Origin: Temnothorax longispinosus
Taxonomy: Eukaryota; Arthropoda; Insecta; Hymenoptera; Formicidae
NCBI RefSeq assembly: GCF_030848805.1
Contig: NC_092366.1
Location: 15,566,620-15,630,619 of the forward strand
Length of the DNA: 64,000 nt
Reading direction: 5' to 3'
Each line of letters opens with the position of its first letter. The stretch's first letter is position 1. Shown here piece by piece: positions 12,411 to 25,775 of this stretch. Position numbers and translations under genes: made by a program. The notes beneath the pieces are model-generated. The model had not been told where the DNA came from. It did no database searches and saw nothing but the letters and a program-made list of their open reading frames with translations.

Positions 12411-15400
12411 ACTTAACACACCCGTACCTTATTCCATTGACGTCAGTCTATATTAATATTAATAGCAATCTTCCGCCGGGAAACTATTTCGTTTTCCCAA
12501 ACGGTGCATCGAATGTAACGGCTGTTTACCGGGACGAGGCGTCGGGCAAGAACTGAAAATATATATCGGTGGGCGTGTGTGGAGTGTGGCGGCAGTTGGT
12601 TCACGGTCGGTAGATCGGGAGAGCATTGAGTTACAACTTAGCTTGTACAGCCACCGAAGCCCGCCGTCGCTCCACCAGCGACGAACGGCAGTAACAGCAG
12701 CCGCCGCCGTCGTTACGCTGCAAGATTCTATTCGCAGATTGCTGACTGGTCTGCTCTTATTCTCCTGGCCGTTGCGTGTACCTTCGACTTTTCGTGCTTC
12801 CCCTTTTCGTTCGTTCGATGATTTCAGAAAAATCCCGACCGCGACTAAACGATCGGCTGTTTCGCGTGGGCAAATCCTATTTCTTTTCCAGCTTATTTAC
12901 GATATAATTCTATGTATATATGTAGAATATCGGTGTACGAAACGATGAAACGGGCTCTCGTGGTCTGCGTTACACTAATAATCCTGAGCAGATGATAATG
13001 CGAGTGTTCTTCACAGCAATAACGGGATCGCAACGATATTGCGATAATTTGACATTCTTTAGATATCTACATCACATGTAGATATTCGATGCGGATTTTT
13101 ACATTTCAGACTGTAATTATTGTTCTTTATAAAATTCAATTTTTCTGAAGAAAATATAAAACTCTAATAATATAATTTATAAGTTACAAACTGTAGAAAA
13201 AGAAGCTTTTCCTGTGGCTTAAGCTTTAAAACTGTCAATAGATAAAGCATATTCTTTATTGTTTTTTAAGGAAAGCTTTACTTAAATAAATATTTAATTT
13301 AGTGCTTGATTAGAATGATGTTCAGTATCAAAAAGAGAAGGAGATTGATGGATATTGAAGAATTATGACAAAGATATTCGAACACTTCGATGTTCTCGCT
13401 AATGCAAACTTAATCGCAATTATGCATTTAGGTAGGACTACTTTGCGCTACATATTAGAGGGAGAATTAACCAATTTTTTCCCTCGATAACAGTGATTTT
13501 CTAAATATCAATCATTCCGCAATTCACGTTCTACAAGCCCCAGGCGAGAAAGTAGATTGACCCGAGGAGTTAATTTAGCGAGCTGTCGCGAATCACGGCG
13601 TTTCCCTTACCTTTTACTTTTTATTCTTCTGGTACGTCGAACCGGCTGCGTTTCCCGCGATAAGATCTCGAAGCTCTTTCTCTGGAGAGATCGAGTTGCA
13701 GGAGGTCGTGGAACCGAATGCGTCGAGGTGCACCGACAACGCGCAAATCCCGCTCGCGTCCTTTCGTATTGCAAGCAACGATGACGTCCGAAACCGCTGC
13801 GATTTTCAATGGAGGTTTCTACTCAATTTTCCAGTTCGCGGACAGTTGATCGAACGTTGATTAATCGAGTGTTAAATCTAAAAGACATAAAGAAGAAATA
13901 TTGAAAGACAAGACTTATAAAATCACAATTTCGACAGATTTAATTTTAACCAAGATTTTAATTAATTTTCGAGATAATATTACGTTTTTTTCAATGATAA
14001 TTTAGAGTAAGAATAAATTGTTATGAATATCTAATAGATAACGATGCGCTAATTGAAAATACAATAGGCAAGATTGTTCATATATATATGGATATCCTTT
14101 TTTTATATTATCGATGGTATTTCTATATTTATAGCAGAGTGCACATTATGCACAAACGTAGTATATGTCCTCGTGCATGCGCGCCATTGGAATCGTATCG
14201 CAGCTTAGGCTTCGCCAATTATCATTTAAATGTATTCGCGTTTAGTTGGCTGCAGGCGAGAGACGCGCCAGCCAGCGGCTTCAGAACTTCGAAGAAGGAA
14301 CGGAAACCGAGGTCGCCTGCGGAGGAGTCCCTCTTCTTGGTCTCATTGGAGAAAAGATTTCGCTTCTCGCTCTTCCCTCGCATGCCGTCTCCCGGTATCT
14401 TTCTCATTCGGTCGACATCGTTACGCTGACTTATGAAGACCGTGGAATACGATTCTTATGCGGCCCTCACTGCCTCTTATTTCATCACTTTGCCTCGCGG
14501 GCGACTTTCGTTGCTCGTTCGTACGACGCATGCGTTTATTTGGTGAAACTGCGTACGATGTAGTAATATCGCGGATTTGTCAGATACGAAATATATGTGT
14601 ATGCCGCGAATCTGCCGAACGTTAAATTCAGAATCGCAGAATGTTAATGTGAGCCTTCTCGTTCTGTACATTTTTTTTAATCTGATATATAATTTATTGC
14701 AAACATCCTAGCAGGTATTATGTAAAATAATAAGTTGCAACATTATAGTGATATCACATGGACTCTTGGAATTATTTAAAAAAAAAAAATAAAGAACCCT
14801 ATTCTTTAGTCGACTGCAGTCGCTACCGTAAATTCAAAGCATCTCATCCCGCGCTTTATAATGTGCCGTTTTATAATGAGGTGCACGCACCTCTCGAATG
14901 TCTAGCGACTATTTGGTATTTGTTTCTCGTCAGAACTTTGCATGCGACCATGTATGTCCGACCGTCTCGCAGTATGCAAATGCAAAAGTATGTGGGAATC
15001 TGCAACGTTCTTAGATACCGTGATTATTTGATTCAAGAAGTCAATTTAGAAAAATTTCCTTCCTTCGTTAAATTGAAGATCATTCTACGCGAAATGACGC
15101 TCGAAATCTTCATTATTTACGTTAGATATTTCACGGAGATAGGACTTGTCTTAATATCAGCAATATAAATATATGCCTGTAATTAGTTAGACTTTTCAAA
15201 GCGATAAGAGTGAAATTGTCGAAGAGCGCGATATTCACAACCGCCCCGGATCCTACACGATTTATCGCGCGTTAAGTACCCTCGTAACCCGTTTGCGGTT
15301 ATAGCAAACGACGACGTCGCGCAGGATTTACGACGATTAATTCAGGTATGCCAAGTCGGTTTCCTGATCGCGTTGATGGCACCTTCGGGGCGCGGTTGCC

Positions 15401-18400
15401 ACGGGTGGCATGGGAAAATCGGGGCCAACTTCAATATTTGACCGTCCGGGAATCCGGGCCGGGTCTTATCGCGGCACCGTAAGCGCGCGGAAACCGCACG
15501 GGAGCCGCGCGCGTCGCGCGACGCGCGGGCGAAACGACCCGTGGCGTCCTCGCTCCTTGCTGACTACCGAGATTTACAATGAATTTCCGGTAGGTACAAC
15601 CTGGAAGGAAGTTTGCTCGCGCCAGACCTGGCTACCGGCTACGGTACACAAACGTTATCGCCGACGTATCGCGCATTCGGATCGCAAACAGCCCTTCCGC
15701 CAATGCGAAGACACCGCCTTGAGACCGTCTTGACAATGTTACCGCACGCAATAGAAAGACTACAGTTGTGGCGAACCAACGTGCTTGCTTGGGAAAAATA
15801 TAATACGTTCTATGTCGTCCAGTCTTAATGCCAATAATTTACGATTTTTATGATAAACTGTTTACTGATGCTTCAAGAGAGTTACCGTTTGCAACAAATT
15901 TATCTATGTGGATAAGACGGCAGAAAGATTCTCGGCAAAAGTCACACAGTATAGAAGAAAATATACATGAAAGCCCGTTAACTATTTCGTTACGATAGTT
16001 AATAGTTGCCGCTGCAAGTAGTAAAATAAATAGCAAATTGCGCCAGTAACATTTTACGAGATAAACTTTGTAGCGTATCAGAGTATCGTGTAATACGATT
16101 CTTCACACGACACGACGCGTTCGACTCATGCGGTCTCGCGAGGCTGTTCGCGACTTGAAGAAATGTCGTGAGAGGTCAACTAAAATGTCAGTCGGTAGGT
16201 AGTATCATTGCGCTCGTACGTAGACCGTTATGTTTATTACAAAAGAGCATCGTCAATAACGCCGTCACTGATGATTTTACAATTTTATTATGCGTGGTAG
16301 CGATACTTTACGCAGTTTCTTTTATTCTTGTCCTTGCGCGGCACGGCTTTTTTTTCCTTGGCGAGATTTTTTTCTCCACGCTTACGTAAAGAGACAGAAA
16401 TATATTCGCGATTATATTATCGCGACACTCAGCTCTATCGACGTCGTCCTCGTCGCCATTTCGGCTGCACGATGCCAGAGAAAGTGAGACGCCGACGAGT
16501 CACCGGATAAGTGAATTATTACCGTGGAAATAAAGTAACGACTTCAGGAAACAAATCGATCTATCACTGTCGAATAGCTTAAGATCAGCGTTCGCGCCAC
16601 GAGTATTTCTTTCTCCAAAACGAGTTAACTCTGGCGATACGTGAAAACGTAAAAGTATCAGAAGTATTAAACAGTATATTAGCAAAGTTCATTTTTTAAA
16701 TATGACCATTACTCTAAATAATACATATACATATATTCTTAGGACACATTTTAATGTACAATAATTCACTCGCGCGTAGTATTATGAGGAATCGCGACAG
16801 GAACTAGACGGGCGACGGGACACGTCGTAAACCGAAGAAACGACCTCGCGAGGAGTTGCCCCAGTGTGCGCCGTTTCATCCCCTCGCATGCACAACCATT
16901 CGAAAACGAACGGATCGAGTCGAAACAAAAATTACCGTTTAGTTTCATCGCGCGCGAGCTCCGACGAGGAGGCGCGGGAGGTAAGAACGCGTGTCGTCTG
17001 CCGACGGAGCGAGCGACGTCTCGAGCTTTTACGAGTCATAAAGGCAGTCGTGCTTCTCGACGGCCCGCTTCCGACGGCTACGTCGACGACCCTCTTCTTC
17101 CCATTCTTTCCCTCCCTGCTCAGCCGACTCGCGACCTTACTGTTAGCCGGACTAACTGATATATAATAATGCCACTTTTATTGTACAATAACCCTTAAAC
17201 GCGGCGCTAAAATGGCTCTTTATGGCATCAAAAATGAAATAGCCCGGTGCGTGTGCCGCGGGCAACGCGGAAAAAGGGAGAGACAGCCGGAAGGCAACGC
17301 GGACAGGTGCGCCGGCAATATTCTCCCCCCTCCCTTCTGCTGCCTCTCTTCCCTTCTGTCCTGGAGCGATCATCTCTCCCGAGGGTCAGCTACGCAGCAT
17401 CATGAAGCGAAAGGAGCATCTTGCTACATCTTACGGAGGAACAAGGAACCGTAAAGTTCTCCGTATTCATCGGCTCACCCGTTATCCACGATGCCATTTT
17501 TGCCACGAGCGCACAATTTATGCGATAGCTTCGTTAATACGTAATGAATATTAATTATTTGCCAACGACGACGACGACGACAGCGACGGCGGCGGCGGCA
17601 GCCGCAGGCGGGGTGCAACCCCCGGTATATTGTAATTTGTAATCTGCCTGAGCAAAAGTGCGTATCCACGGCGACTGGCCACGGGTGCGTGCTCTTTGCA
17701 TCGATATGAAGTATCGCTTCGTTATACGCCGCGTAATAAACTGGCGTGCGGAAGGCCGATAGTGGCAATGAAAAATTTTCGAGCGAGAGAAAAGGGCGCA
17801 CGAGGAGAGAACGAAAACCCGCTCGATATGCTCTTAGATGCGATAATATTTCTTGCGCTGTCGTATAGACGTCGCGAAACAAATGCGTTTTGAAATTTTT
17901 TACTTTAGACCATTTCGAAAATCTACGTTAAAAATATATATACTGCTACTTTTTTGTCTCTCTTCTCGACTTCTCAATGTGACAATTGGTAATAATCGCA
18001 ATCTTTACTTTCCGTTTCTATAGATTTCTCATAACAGTTGAAAAAATACAGCACAAAAAAATTTGATCATTTTATCAGTTAAAACTTAAGAGTTGGATGA
18101 ATTGGCGTATGGATGAATCAGTGATGCAGACTCTTCTTTTTGCGTTCTTCTTGTTGCGCGCGGTTCGTGTCCCTGAAGGCAGAAACGCGCGGCGTAAATA
18201 ATTAAAAATCAAGAAGGCGTAGAACGCCCAAGTCCCATTCTTGATGTAGACAGCCGGTTCCAACAATTAAATCGTTAGTAGCTATTAGGACGAGACGCGT
18301 CTTCACGGTCCCTATCGTCTTTGGCTGTTCATCTCCACTTTCGCCCCGGCTCCGATCGTCGCCCGCCCTTCTCTTTTGCTTTGGATGCCTTGGAACACCC

Positions 18401-21400
18401 TCATGCAGATGACGTATTCCGAATCATGGGCGTCGAAACCGATCCGTATACAAAGGAGAAATTTATGATGAAAAGGCGAATTAATTTGAAAGTCACGAGA
18501 AAGTCACGAATTCAGAATTTAATCAAGCGATTATTCAGAAAGATCGAGATGGATATTGTGACAAAAAATTTTAAGAAATTTTTGAGATTCTGTATATTAA
18601 ATTGCATTAAAGAAAGTACGTTAAATATCATTGGTTCAAAATCGTTAATAATAGAAGAACACTAGAATCATTATTGAGAGATAACAATATTAGACAGAAT
18701 AATCGAAGTTTGTGTGTTTTTGATAATTTTATTGTAACTTTGTATATAAATTCACAGATTTCTCAGTACGTAGATTTTAACACTTCTGAAGAATCGCTTG
18801 GCAAATTCGCGGCGCCAATGCGCGCGTTTCTTAATACTAATCATCAAACTGTGCGAACGGAAGACACAGAAGATGCGGAAAAAAGACGGAGGAAGAAGAA
18901 CAAGAAGAAGAGGATTAAGAAGATCAAGAGGAGGTAGAAAATGGATATAGAGGAGGAGGGAAGAGCAACAACAACGGCAGCGCAGAGGCCAGCAGTTGGT
19001 GCACGGCTGTATTTTAATTATACCACAGGCTGCGAGAACCTCGTCCAATCTCGTTGTTTCTCTCTTTCTCTTTTCCTCTCTTTTGCTCGAGCCGCGGCGC
19101 ACCACCGAAATGCGAAGAAATAAAAACAGGCGGAGAACAGACGGGACGGCCCACCGCTTCAGCCCTCTGAACCGTGTCCGTTGGCTTCAGCATCGGTTCG
19201 CTCAAACTCCTGATCGTTTCTCTCTTCGTTCCTCCCTGCCTTCGTTTCCTCTCTCCATCGTGTTTTCTGCTAGTTTTCTCTTACTTCGATTCACTTCCTC
19301 CGCGAGAGACCGTCTAGTTTTATACTCGACATTTAGTCAGCTTGCTTTTATAATTGATGTACTTCGACTCTTTGCTCTCTGACTGTTAGATTACGGAATA
19401 TTCTACCGAAAAATAGAATATATTCCACTTTTGCGATTATTCTTAAGAAAATTGTCCTGAAAATATTGCGTGTTCTCAAAATTCATTAATAAGTACCGTG
19501 AAGCATATTAAAAGTTCTAATATACTCTTTTAATTATCTACATAGTTGTCATTTAATATCAAAACCCGTTACTATTACGCTAGGTATTGCCTTTACTCAT
19601 ATTATTATCCATTTAACAATATCCATAAACAGTCTAAATTTTTAATTATATATTTAATGAATACTAACTTGAGAAAGACAGAGAGATCTAATAAAGATAT
19701 AGACATACATATCACTCATATTTATGTTGGTAAGGTTATATCAGCAATTGCATGTTTCATCTACTATTCTGTACACGATAGAATGTAGTGCAGTCACTGC
19801 GTTACCCTGGTCGATCGTCACTCGTATGAAATAATTAGACGCGGAGATTGAATGGTGGAATCTACGGTATAACACCGCAATGGCTCGCCGTCTATTTCCA
19901 CAGCAGTAAAGCGTATACAGTCTCCATTAGCACCGATTAGCTTCTTCTATGCCCAAATTTGTCCCGCCTGTCACTTTCGGTCTCGCCATTCACGAAACTA
20001 CATCAGAGTAGCTTGTCACGACCATCCTCTTGCGGATGTCGAATATTTCGCGATAATTCAAGGAAACAATTTCATTTCCGCCCACGTTGACTCATTCTTC
20101 ACATCCGCTTCGGAAATTTTTGGGTCATATGACAAACCGTATGCGTATTCGATAAAGTAATTTTGTCGGTGTTAATCTCAATACCTGTTCTTAACGCAAT
20201 GTAAAAAAAAACATCGTTTTTACACGAAATATGACAATTCGCAAATTTCATTACCTCTAATTATTCCTTATTATAGCAATTAAGAGTCAATGACAACGCA
20301 TACTGATACAGAGAGAGATTATTATACATAGATATCGAAACACGTGATTATTTAATCAGGTTGATTATCTAATTATAAATTTATATCGCATCTCTCTCAT
20401 TAACGTGTGAGGAACGTCTTCAAATAATTGGGCCCCCATGCATACTTCGTATCGCTGCTACATGTACCTATCACGCGATTTTAATAACCGTATACTTCGG
20501 CACGCACATCTTCTGACTTCCATCGCGTATCCCATAATTATTAAATTACAACACGTGTAACGTTACCATCGCAAACGATAAACGAATAAGGCGAAAAACG
20601 GGGAAGTGTATAATAAAACAAGCTTCGCTAAGTCTTGCTTCAAAAAACATATTTTGATATCTAGACAATAGACGTAAAATATAAAATCCTTCATACTTAA
20701 AATGCTCATATAAATAAGCAAGTTAATCCTTGTATCAAATGGTAAATTGATTTACGATTGAGATCGTTATACATAAATAAACGTACATGTGCAAATATTA
20801 ATTATTAGTTTTAATGTTCTATCTGGCTAAATAGCAAGACTTCAAGTTTTTTCCTCGGTTTGATACTACATCGTCGTAACATTCAGAAGCGAAAGGTGTT
20901 ACACGACATACCTGATCCGTTCGATCTCGATTACATACCGTTCTACACGACCCAGGCGTGATTTATCGTTTTGTCATGGCGCAGTTTGATACCGCGCGAT
21001 CGAAATCTGGACTGGGGATATCCTCACTCCTTGCCTATATCCACCTTTAGGCATTCACGAAAGAGGGATAAATCTTCGCCGTGAGTTATAGCACGGCGCG
21101 TAAGTACGTGTGCGCGCATAAACGTACTCGATGTGCACGCGCGTGTACCGAGCGCGTCCGTGTTGTGCGCGGCGCGGATATTATTTCACATAGTCCCCGC
21201 GAGTGATGCGCTCATTATTATTCCGTTTTAACATCGAATCGCGTCATGTTTAGTGCCTAATTTGGCGTCGCATGTGCCCCCGTATCCCACGACCGTCTGT
21301 TTCTACTTTCATAGACAGTTCTATCCGCGTTGCGACGCTTTAATCCGCGGAACGAGCTCATTTTGGATAAACTCCTCGTTTAAGTGAAACTCCAACTCTC

Positions 21401-23612
21401 GAATGGGTCTCTCAAGTCCTTATCCCCTGTTCTGTACCGTTAACCCGAGGCATACGCTGTTTCAAGGACGAGATCAATGAAAAATGATTACCGCGTTTAA
21501 ATCAAAACGTTATATGATTAATAGCCCGCTTTTTTTATCAACTTTATTCGGTGTAATTTATTTTACGAGACGAGTTAAATAAATGAATTCTTTAGAAATA
21601 GAAATTTAACTTTCTAAACTTGGGAAGCAAGTGCCAAACAATCTTATTGACAAATTGTACGTATAAAATATGTATGTGCTTTTAAATATAAAATTGTTCT
21701 TCAATAAAAAATCATTTCTTTGAGACATACGTTATAAGAAATGGGATAATGAAAATGAAACGGTAAATGCAGATAACGCACATCCAATAATTTTCCAGCT
21801 GCTTTCTGATTTGAAGTTGTCGCGTGTCCGTTTAGAGAACCTTTTCAGGATGTCACTGTCGCACGTCGTCGGGCTCTCCTTACAACATTCCTACGGCGCG
21901 GTCGACATCAATCTCGTCATTAGTCTTCCCGTTCCTCCAATCCACCCCCGCCCCGGACTGTCTTGCTAGACTCACGGTAAAGTTATTGATAATTTGTCAT
22001 ACAGTCTCCAACCGCGAGCGAGCCATCCTTCATCCATTTTGACCGCGAGCAAACCGTTATACGTAATCCGCATCATCACACAGACTGGCGCACTTTTTAG
22101 TCACTCGTCGTTGAACGGAAGATCAATCGATTGTTTACGCTCGTTTTTTTTTACTGACACTAAGATATGTAAAATTATTCGTAGAAAAAAAAGGAAAGGG
22201 CTGTCGTACGCATTGTACCTAGTAGATGAAGCTATCAAATATTCATAGTCCACACAAAAGTATGAACACATCGATAATATATTTTTATTGTTGCATAATG
22301 ACTATGTATTTCTTCACAAAATGATAATTCCTGCAATTATCGCATTACGGTGCGTTTATTGTGCGTCTGCGTCTCTAATTAAATCCCCCTGATATAAAAT
22401 TTTCAAAAACAATGCCCTTTATTTGCTGCCTGTTAATTAGCGATATTGACCATTTTTCGGTGAAAAGCTTTCGGATCGAGGATACCAGAGAAAAGAGAGA
22501 AAAGGAACAGCAGGCGAACGAACGAACGCGAGAAGGCCTCGGAAACGCCCTCTCCGCCCTGAGACGCCTCCTGTCCGTCAAGCCGTCATCCCCCTTCTTC
22601 TCATTCTATTTCCCGCCGCGACCCCGACGACTTTCGTTTCGCTTCCCTTTTTGCTTCCCAATGCAACCACCTACCTGTACATAATTATAATCGACGAAAC
22701 ACCCCGATGTGAGATATCCCTTGGCCGCCGCCGCCGCCGTTCTTTGCTACGATCGTGTTTCTAAATGCAACCGAATCGTATGTAATTACGGGGAACGAGA
22801 AAGTGGAACAAGTCTCCGAAATCGTAACCATGCATAAACCCTTCAGATGGAAATCTTGTGAATTTAGAGAAGACTAATTCTTTTAAACGAAGTCTTATAG
22901 TATCTTGGATAATCATCAATTTGAAGGATATGTTATGGTCATTTACATTCAATTTCTTAATAAATCACAAAGAAAAATTATCTACTAAAAATATATATGT
23001 ATGTAGTGGAAATTACGTAGACGTTTAAGATCGATCATTTAAATAGTGCGTGGCAAAAGCCAGAGGACGCTTTATCAATAATTGTTACCGATGCGCTCAC
23101 CTCTTTCTAGAGGCATCGCGGTCTTTTGCCGGCAGAAAATTTGTTCTGTCACGTGAACTTCCATTATCGCGATTAAACTCTCGAAACGTTCGTGGCCGAT
23201 AGTAAAGCTGCAATTTTGTGGCGCACAGCTGGGATCTGTTCACCGACCGACTGCTCGTGCCAGCGTCAGCTTTCTCTCTCTGCCGCGCGCTTCGCCTTTT
23301 CTCTCGTTCTCTAACTCTTAATACCTAGGTGTGGAAATGACTTGTGGGATCGGATGGTAGCGCGGAATGGCAGAAAAGTGGTACTTTCAAACCGATACCC
23401 TAAATCACGAAATCGAAGGAGGGCTCGCAGGATGCATTCGAACCTGTCAGTTCAGCGAAACAGTTTTCTTCCTCTTTTTTTTTTCGAGCACTCGCTCGTC
23501 CATCTGTTCCGAACTGAAGACCGTAAAAAGAGATTCGCGGTCAATCGATAATGCATAACTCAATTTTTGTGATACATATTTCGGTACATATATTTATTAC
23601 AATTATTTAAGC
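12411..23612. other. Gene-poor stretch, no recognisable gene
   Basis: No frame here matches a known family. The longest (14758-15168 plus, 136 aa; 17475-17882 minus, 135 aa) show no domain, signal peptide or family motif that I recognise. GC-rich blocks near 12420-12950, 13550-13810, 15230-15760, 16760-17480, 18110-18420 and 23040-23320 alternate with AT-rich DNA. The block at 12480-12720 resembles a promoter region: an ATATATAT-like stretch near 12558-12568 is followed by a GC-rich, stop-poor leader with CCGCCG repeats. No transcription start can be fixed from the sequence. A trinucleotide-rich patch (GAC/GGC) lies near 17567-17605. Confidence 0.6.
22724..22739. repeat. (CCG)n microsatellite
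   Basis: Short CCG trinucleotide run of about five units, in an otherwise mixed-composition stretch. Confidence 0.85.
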
Positions 23613-23624
23613 TTAGAATCTAGA
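23613..23624. repeat. Left target-site duplication of the Penelope-like element
   Basis: TTAGAATCTAGA, identical to the copy at 25764-25775 in direct orientation. Its last bases overlap the start of the left inverted arm by about four bases. Confidence 0.7.
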
Positions 23625-24190
23625 TAAAAATAATCGAGATAAAGCGACCCAACTGGCCAATTTCTATTTATTCGTCTCACAACGTTTCGACCCCGATTGG
23701 GTCCTTCTCAAGTGAGATTATACATAATTACGCAACAATAAATCATGCGTCGCAAGACGTTGCGCCCAAACCACATCATGCGAACGCCACGCTAGAACGA
23801 ATAAAATGTCAATATAAGTATGTCAGATATAAATTATGAAAAAGTGGGAGACATATCGCAAGTATATCGTGAGGACTTACATGTTAAGTGCGTCAAAAGA
23901 ATAAAATAACAATTTTCTGAGAGTCGCCACGCAAATTCCGAAGAAAAAAGGACTGTCCATTTTCTCCACTGGTTCGATTCCGTGCCATATTCAAAGTCAC
24001 AATGATAAATGCCAATTACAATAAGACGTGTTCCGAAAGTAAGGAATAACAAACCAGATCATAAACAATACAACAAAACAGATCCGACTCTATTACTTAT
24101 TATACTGCCTCAATAACTCGATCGTATATCGCGGGCAAATTCTCCGTATCCTTCTGGAGGTTTACAGTGTATTTATTCTTTTTAATGAAA
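23621..24190 (-). repeat. Left inverted arm (copy of the element's 3' end)
   Basis: About 570 bp that is the reverse complement of 25156-25728, with scattered substitutions only. It includes the antisense of the last roughly 30 codons of the endonuclease frame and the whole downstream untranslated region. Homology stops at the TTTAATGAAA block (24181-24190), directly before the surviving RT sequence. It is an inverted partial copy, not a coding unit. Confidence 0.9.
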
Positions 24191-24709
24191 GGATCTCCCC
24201 TCTCCCCAATTCTCGCGGATCTAGTTATGGGTGATCTAGAAACACACTGTCTGCAATCGCTCAGTTTTATTGTAACATTCTATCGTAGATATACGTGGAT
24301 GATATTTTTGCGGTAGGTACCTAAGTCGAAAATTGATGAGCTCCTCACAACATTCAATAACTATAACTCTAGATTAAAATTTACGTATGAAATAGAAACA
24401 AATTGTGCATTAAATTTCTTGGACACCACAGTGATTCGAGAAAAGAATACATTGATAACGAATTGGTACAGAAAACCAACGTTCTTGGGACGCTACATCA
24501 ATTATTTCTCGAATTACCCGTTTAAATATAAAATTAACATTATAAGGAATTTAGTGGATAGGGCGATTTTACTCTCGGATAATCGGTTTTACTCTAATAA
24601 CATTTCAACAGTTAGAAAAATACTTTTAAACAACTGTTTTCCGATTGATGTCGTCAATAAATACATTAATGTCCGTCGAAGCAAGCTAACAAAAAAAATT
24701 GAATAATCC
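24191..24709 (+). pseudogene. Penelope-like reverse transcriptase fragment
   Basis: The fragment opens with the RT motif GSPLSPILADLVM (from about 24192). It continues to the catalytic YVDD block at 24292-24303, then to a conserved WYRKPT stretch in the frame that ends at 24706. Everything N-terminal to GSPLSP is missing, including the earlier palm motifs. At least two small insertions break the frame: two bases just before YVDD (24290-24291) and one base at 24316, after which a third frame carries the rest. The frame then closes with a stop before the endonuclease region. In the intact family this domain performs target-primed reverse transcription; here it cannot be translated as one piece. 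Confidence 0.88.
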
Positions 24710-24730
24710 GATTGAGATGAGAGTGCAGAC

Positions 24731-25246
24731 TTGCAAGCGCGGGGAGATCCTGTCAACTGTGTAACGATACCGTATGTCGAAGGCCTTAGTGCGAATATTG
24801 AGCGTACAATGAGGGAAAGTGCTGTGAGAGGTGTCAAATTTAAAACGCTTTTAACGATTCCGAGGAAGCTAGATTGTGTAATTAAGAAAGGGAAGGACAA
24901 ATTACAACCTTACAGGCAGACTAATATTGTATATAAGTTAGATTGTGTTAATTGTGACTCTTGTTACGTCGGACAAACAAAGAGACACCTAGAGACTCGC
25001 ATAAAAGAACACCGGAGCGATGTCAAAAAGCACGTAGATAATCATTCGGTTGTAACTAAACACCGTCTCACTCAAAACCACGATTTTGATTGGCAGAATC
25101 CGAAAATCCTGTATAGCAAGAGACATTTCAGAAAAAAAGAGATTTCTGAAATGTTTTTCATTAAACAGAATAAATACACTGTAAACCTCCAGAAGGATAC
25201 GGAGAATTTGCCCGCGATATACGATCGAGTTATTGAGGCAGTATAA
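24731..25246 (+). pseudogene. GIY-YIG endonuclease domain of the Penelope-like element
   Basis: An open stretch of about 171 codons in a different frame from the RT fragment. It contains the IPYVEGLS motif seen upstream of the nuclease in this family. The GIY-YIG core follows: NIVYKLDC (GIY-like), cysteines of the linker, CYVGQT (YIG-like), then a conserved Arg and EH pair (LETRIKEH). In the family this nuclease nicks target DNA to prime reverse transcription. The frame ends at a stop (25244-25246) inside the right inverted arm. The domain itself looks undamaged, but it is cut off from the RT by a frame break, so the entry is classed as part of a dead element. Confidence 0.88.
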
Positions 25247-25728
25247 TAAGTAATAGAGTCGGATCTGTTTCTGTTGTATTGTTTATGATCTGGTTTGTTA
25301 TTCCTTACTTTTGGAACACGTCTTATTGTAATTGGCATTTATCATTGTGACTTTAAATATGGCACGGAATCGAACCAGTGGAGAAAATGGACAGTCCTTT
25401 TTTCTTCGGAATTTGCGTGGCGACTCTCAGAACCTTGTTATTTTATTCTTTTGACGCACTTAACATGTAAGTCCTCACGATATACTTGCGATATGTCTCC
25501 CACTTTTTCATAATTTATATCTGACATACTTATATATTGACATTTTATTCGTTCTAGCGTGGCGTTCGCATGATGTGGTTTGGGCGCAACGTCTTGCGAC
25601 GCACGATTTATTGTTGCGTAATTATGTATAATCTCACTTGAGAAGGACCTAATCGAGGTCGAAACGTTGTGAGACGAATAAATAGAAATTGGCTAGTTGG
25701 GTCGCTTAATCTCGATTATTTTTATCTA
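25156..25728 (+). repeat. Right inverted arm (element 3' end)
   Basis: Sense copy of the sequence inverted at 23621-24190. It covers the C-terminal codons of the endonuclease frame (to 25246) and about 480 bp of 3' untranslated sequence. Some 35 bases (25729-25763) lie between this arm and the right target-site repeat and are not present in the left arm. Confidence 0.9.
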
Positions 25729-25763
25729 CGCACTGGCGGATCCAATAATTTATTCCATTGTTT

Positions 25764-25775
25764 TTAGAATCTAGA
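25764..25775. repeat. Right target-site duplication of the Penelope-like element
   Basis: TTAGAATCTAGA, the direct partner of 23613-23624. Confidence 0.7.

Larger units (their letters stand above)
23613..25775 (+). mobile_element. Penelope-like retroelement, 5'-truncated and decayed
   Basis: The element has four parts: an inverted copy of its own 3' end (23621-24190), a truncated reverse transcriptase (24191-24709), a GIY-YIG endonuclease region (24731-25246), and a 3' tail ending near 25763. The 12-bp direct repeat TTAGAATCTAGA lies at 23613-23624 and again at 25764-25775, which fits a target-site duplication. Penelope-like elements are known to carry an RT joined to a GIY-YIG nuclease and to leave 5'-truncated copies with inverted or tandem partial repeats. 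The sequence shows several frame breaks, so this copy is dead. The inverted arms are still very similar by eye, which suggests fairly recent insertion. Superfamily call is firm; the exact clade is not determined. Confidence 0.9.

Noticed and set aside
14758..15168. Open frame of 136 codons
   Set aside because: Starts with a poly-Lys run from an A tract and shows no family motif; no supporting splice or promoter signals.
23966..23984. TGGTTCGATTCCGTGCC, similar to a tRNA T-arm
   Set aside because: The flanking bases do not form a T-stem or acceptor stem, no A box is present, and the sequence lies inside the inverted arm of the Penelope-like element.
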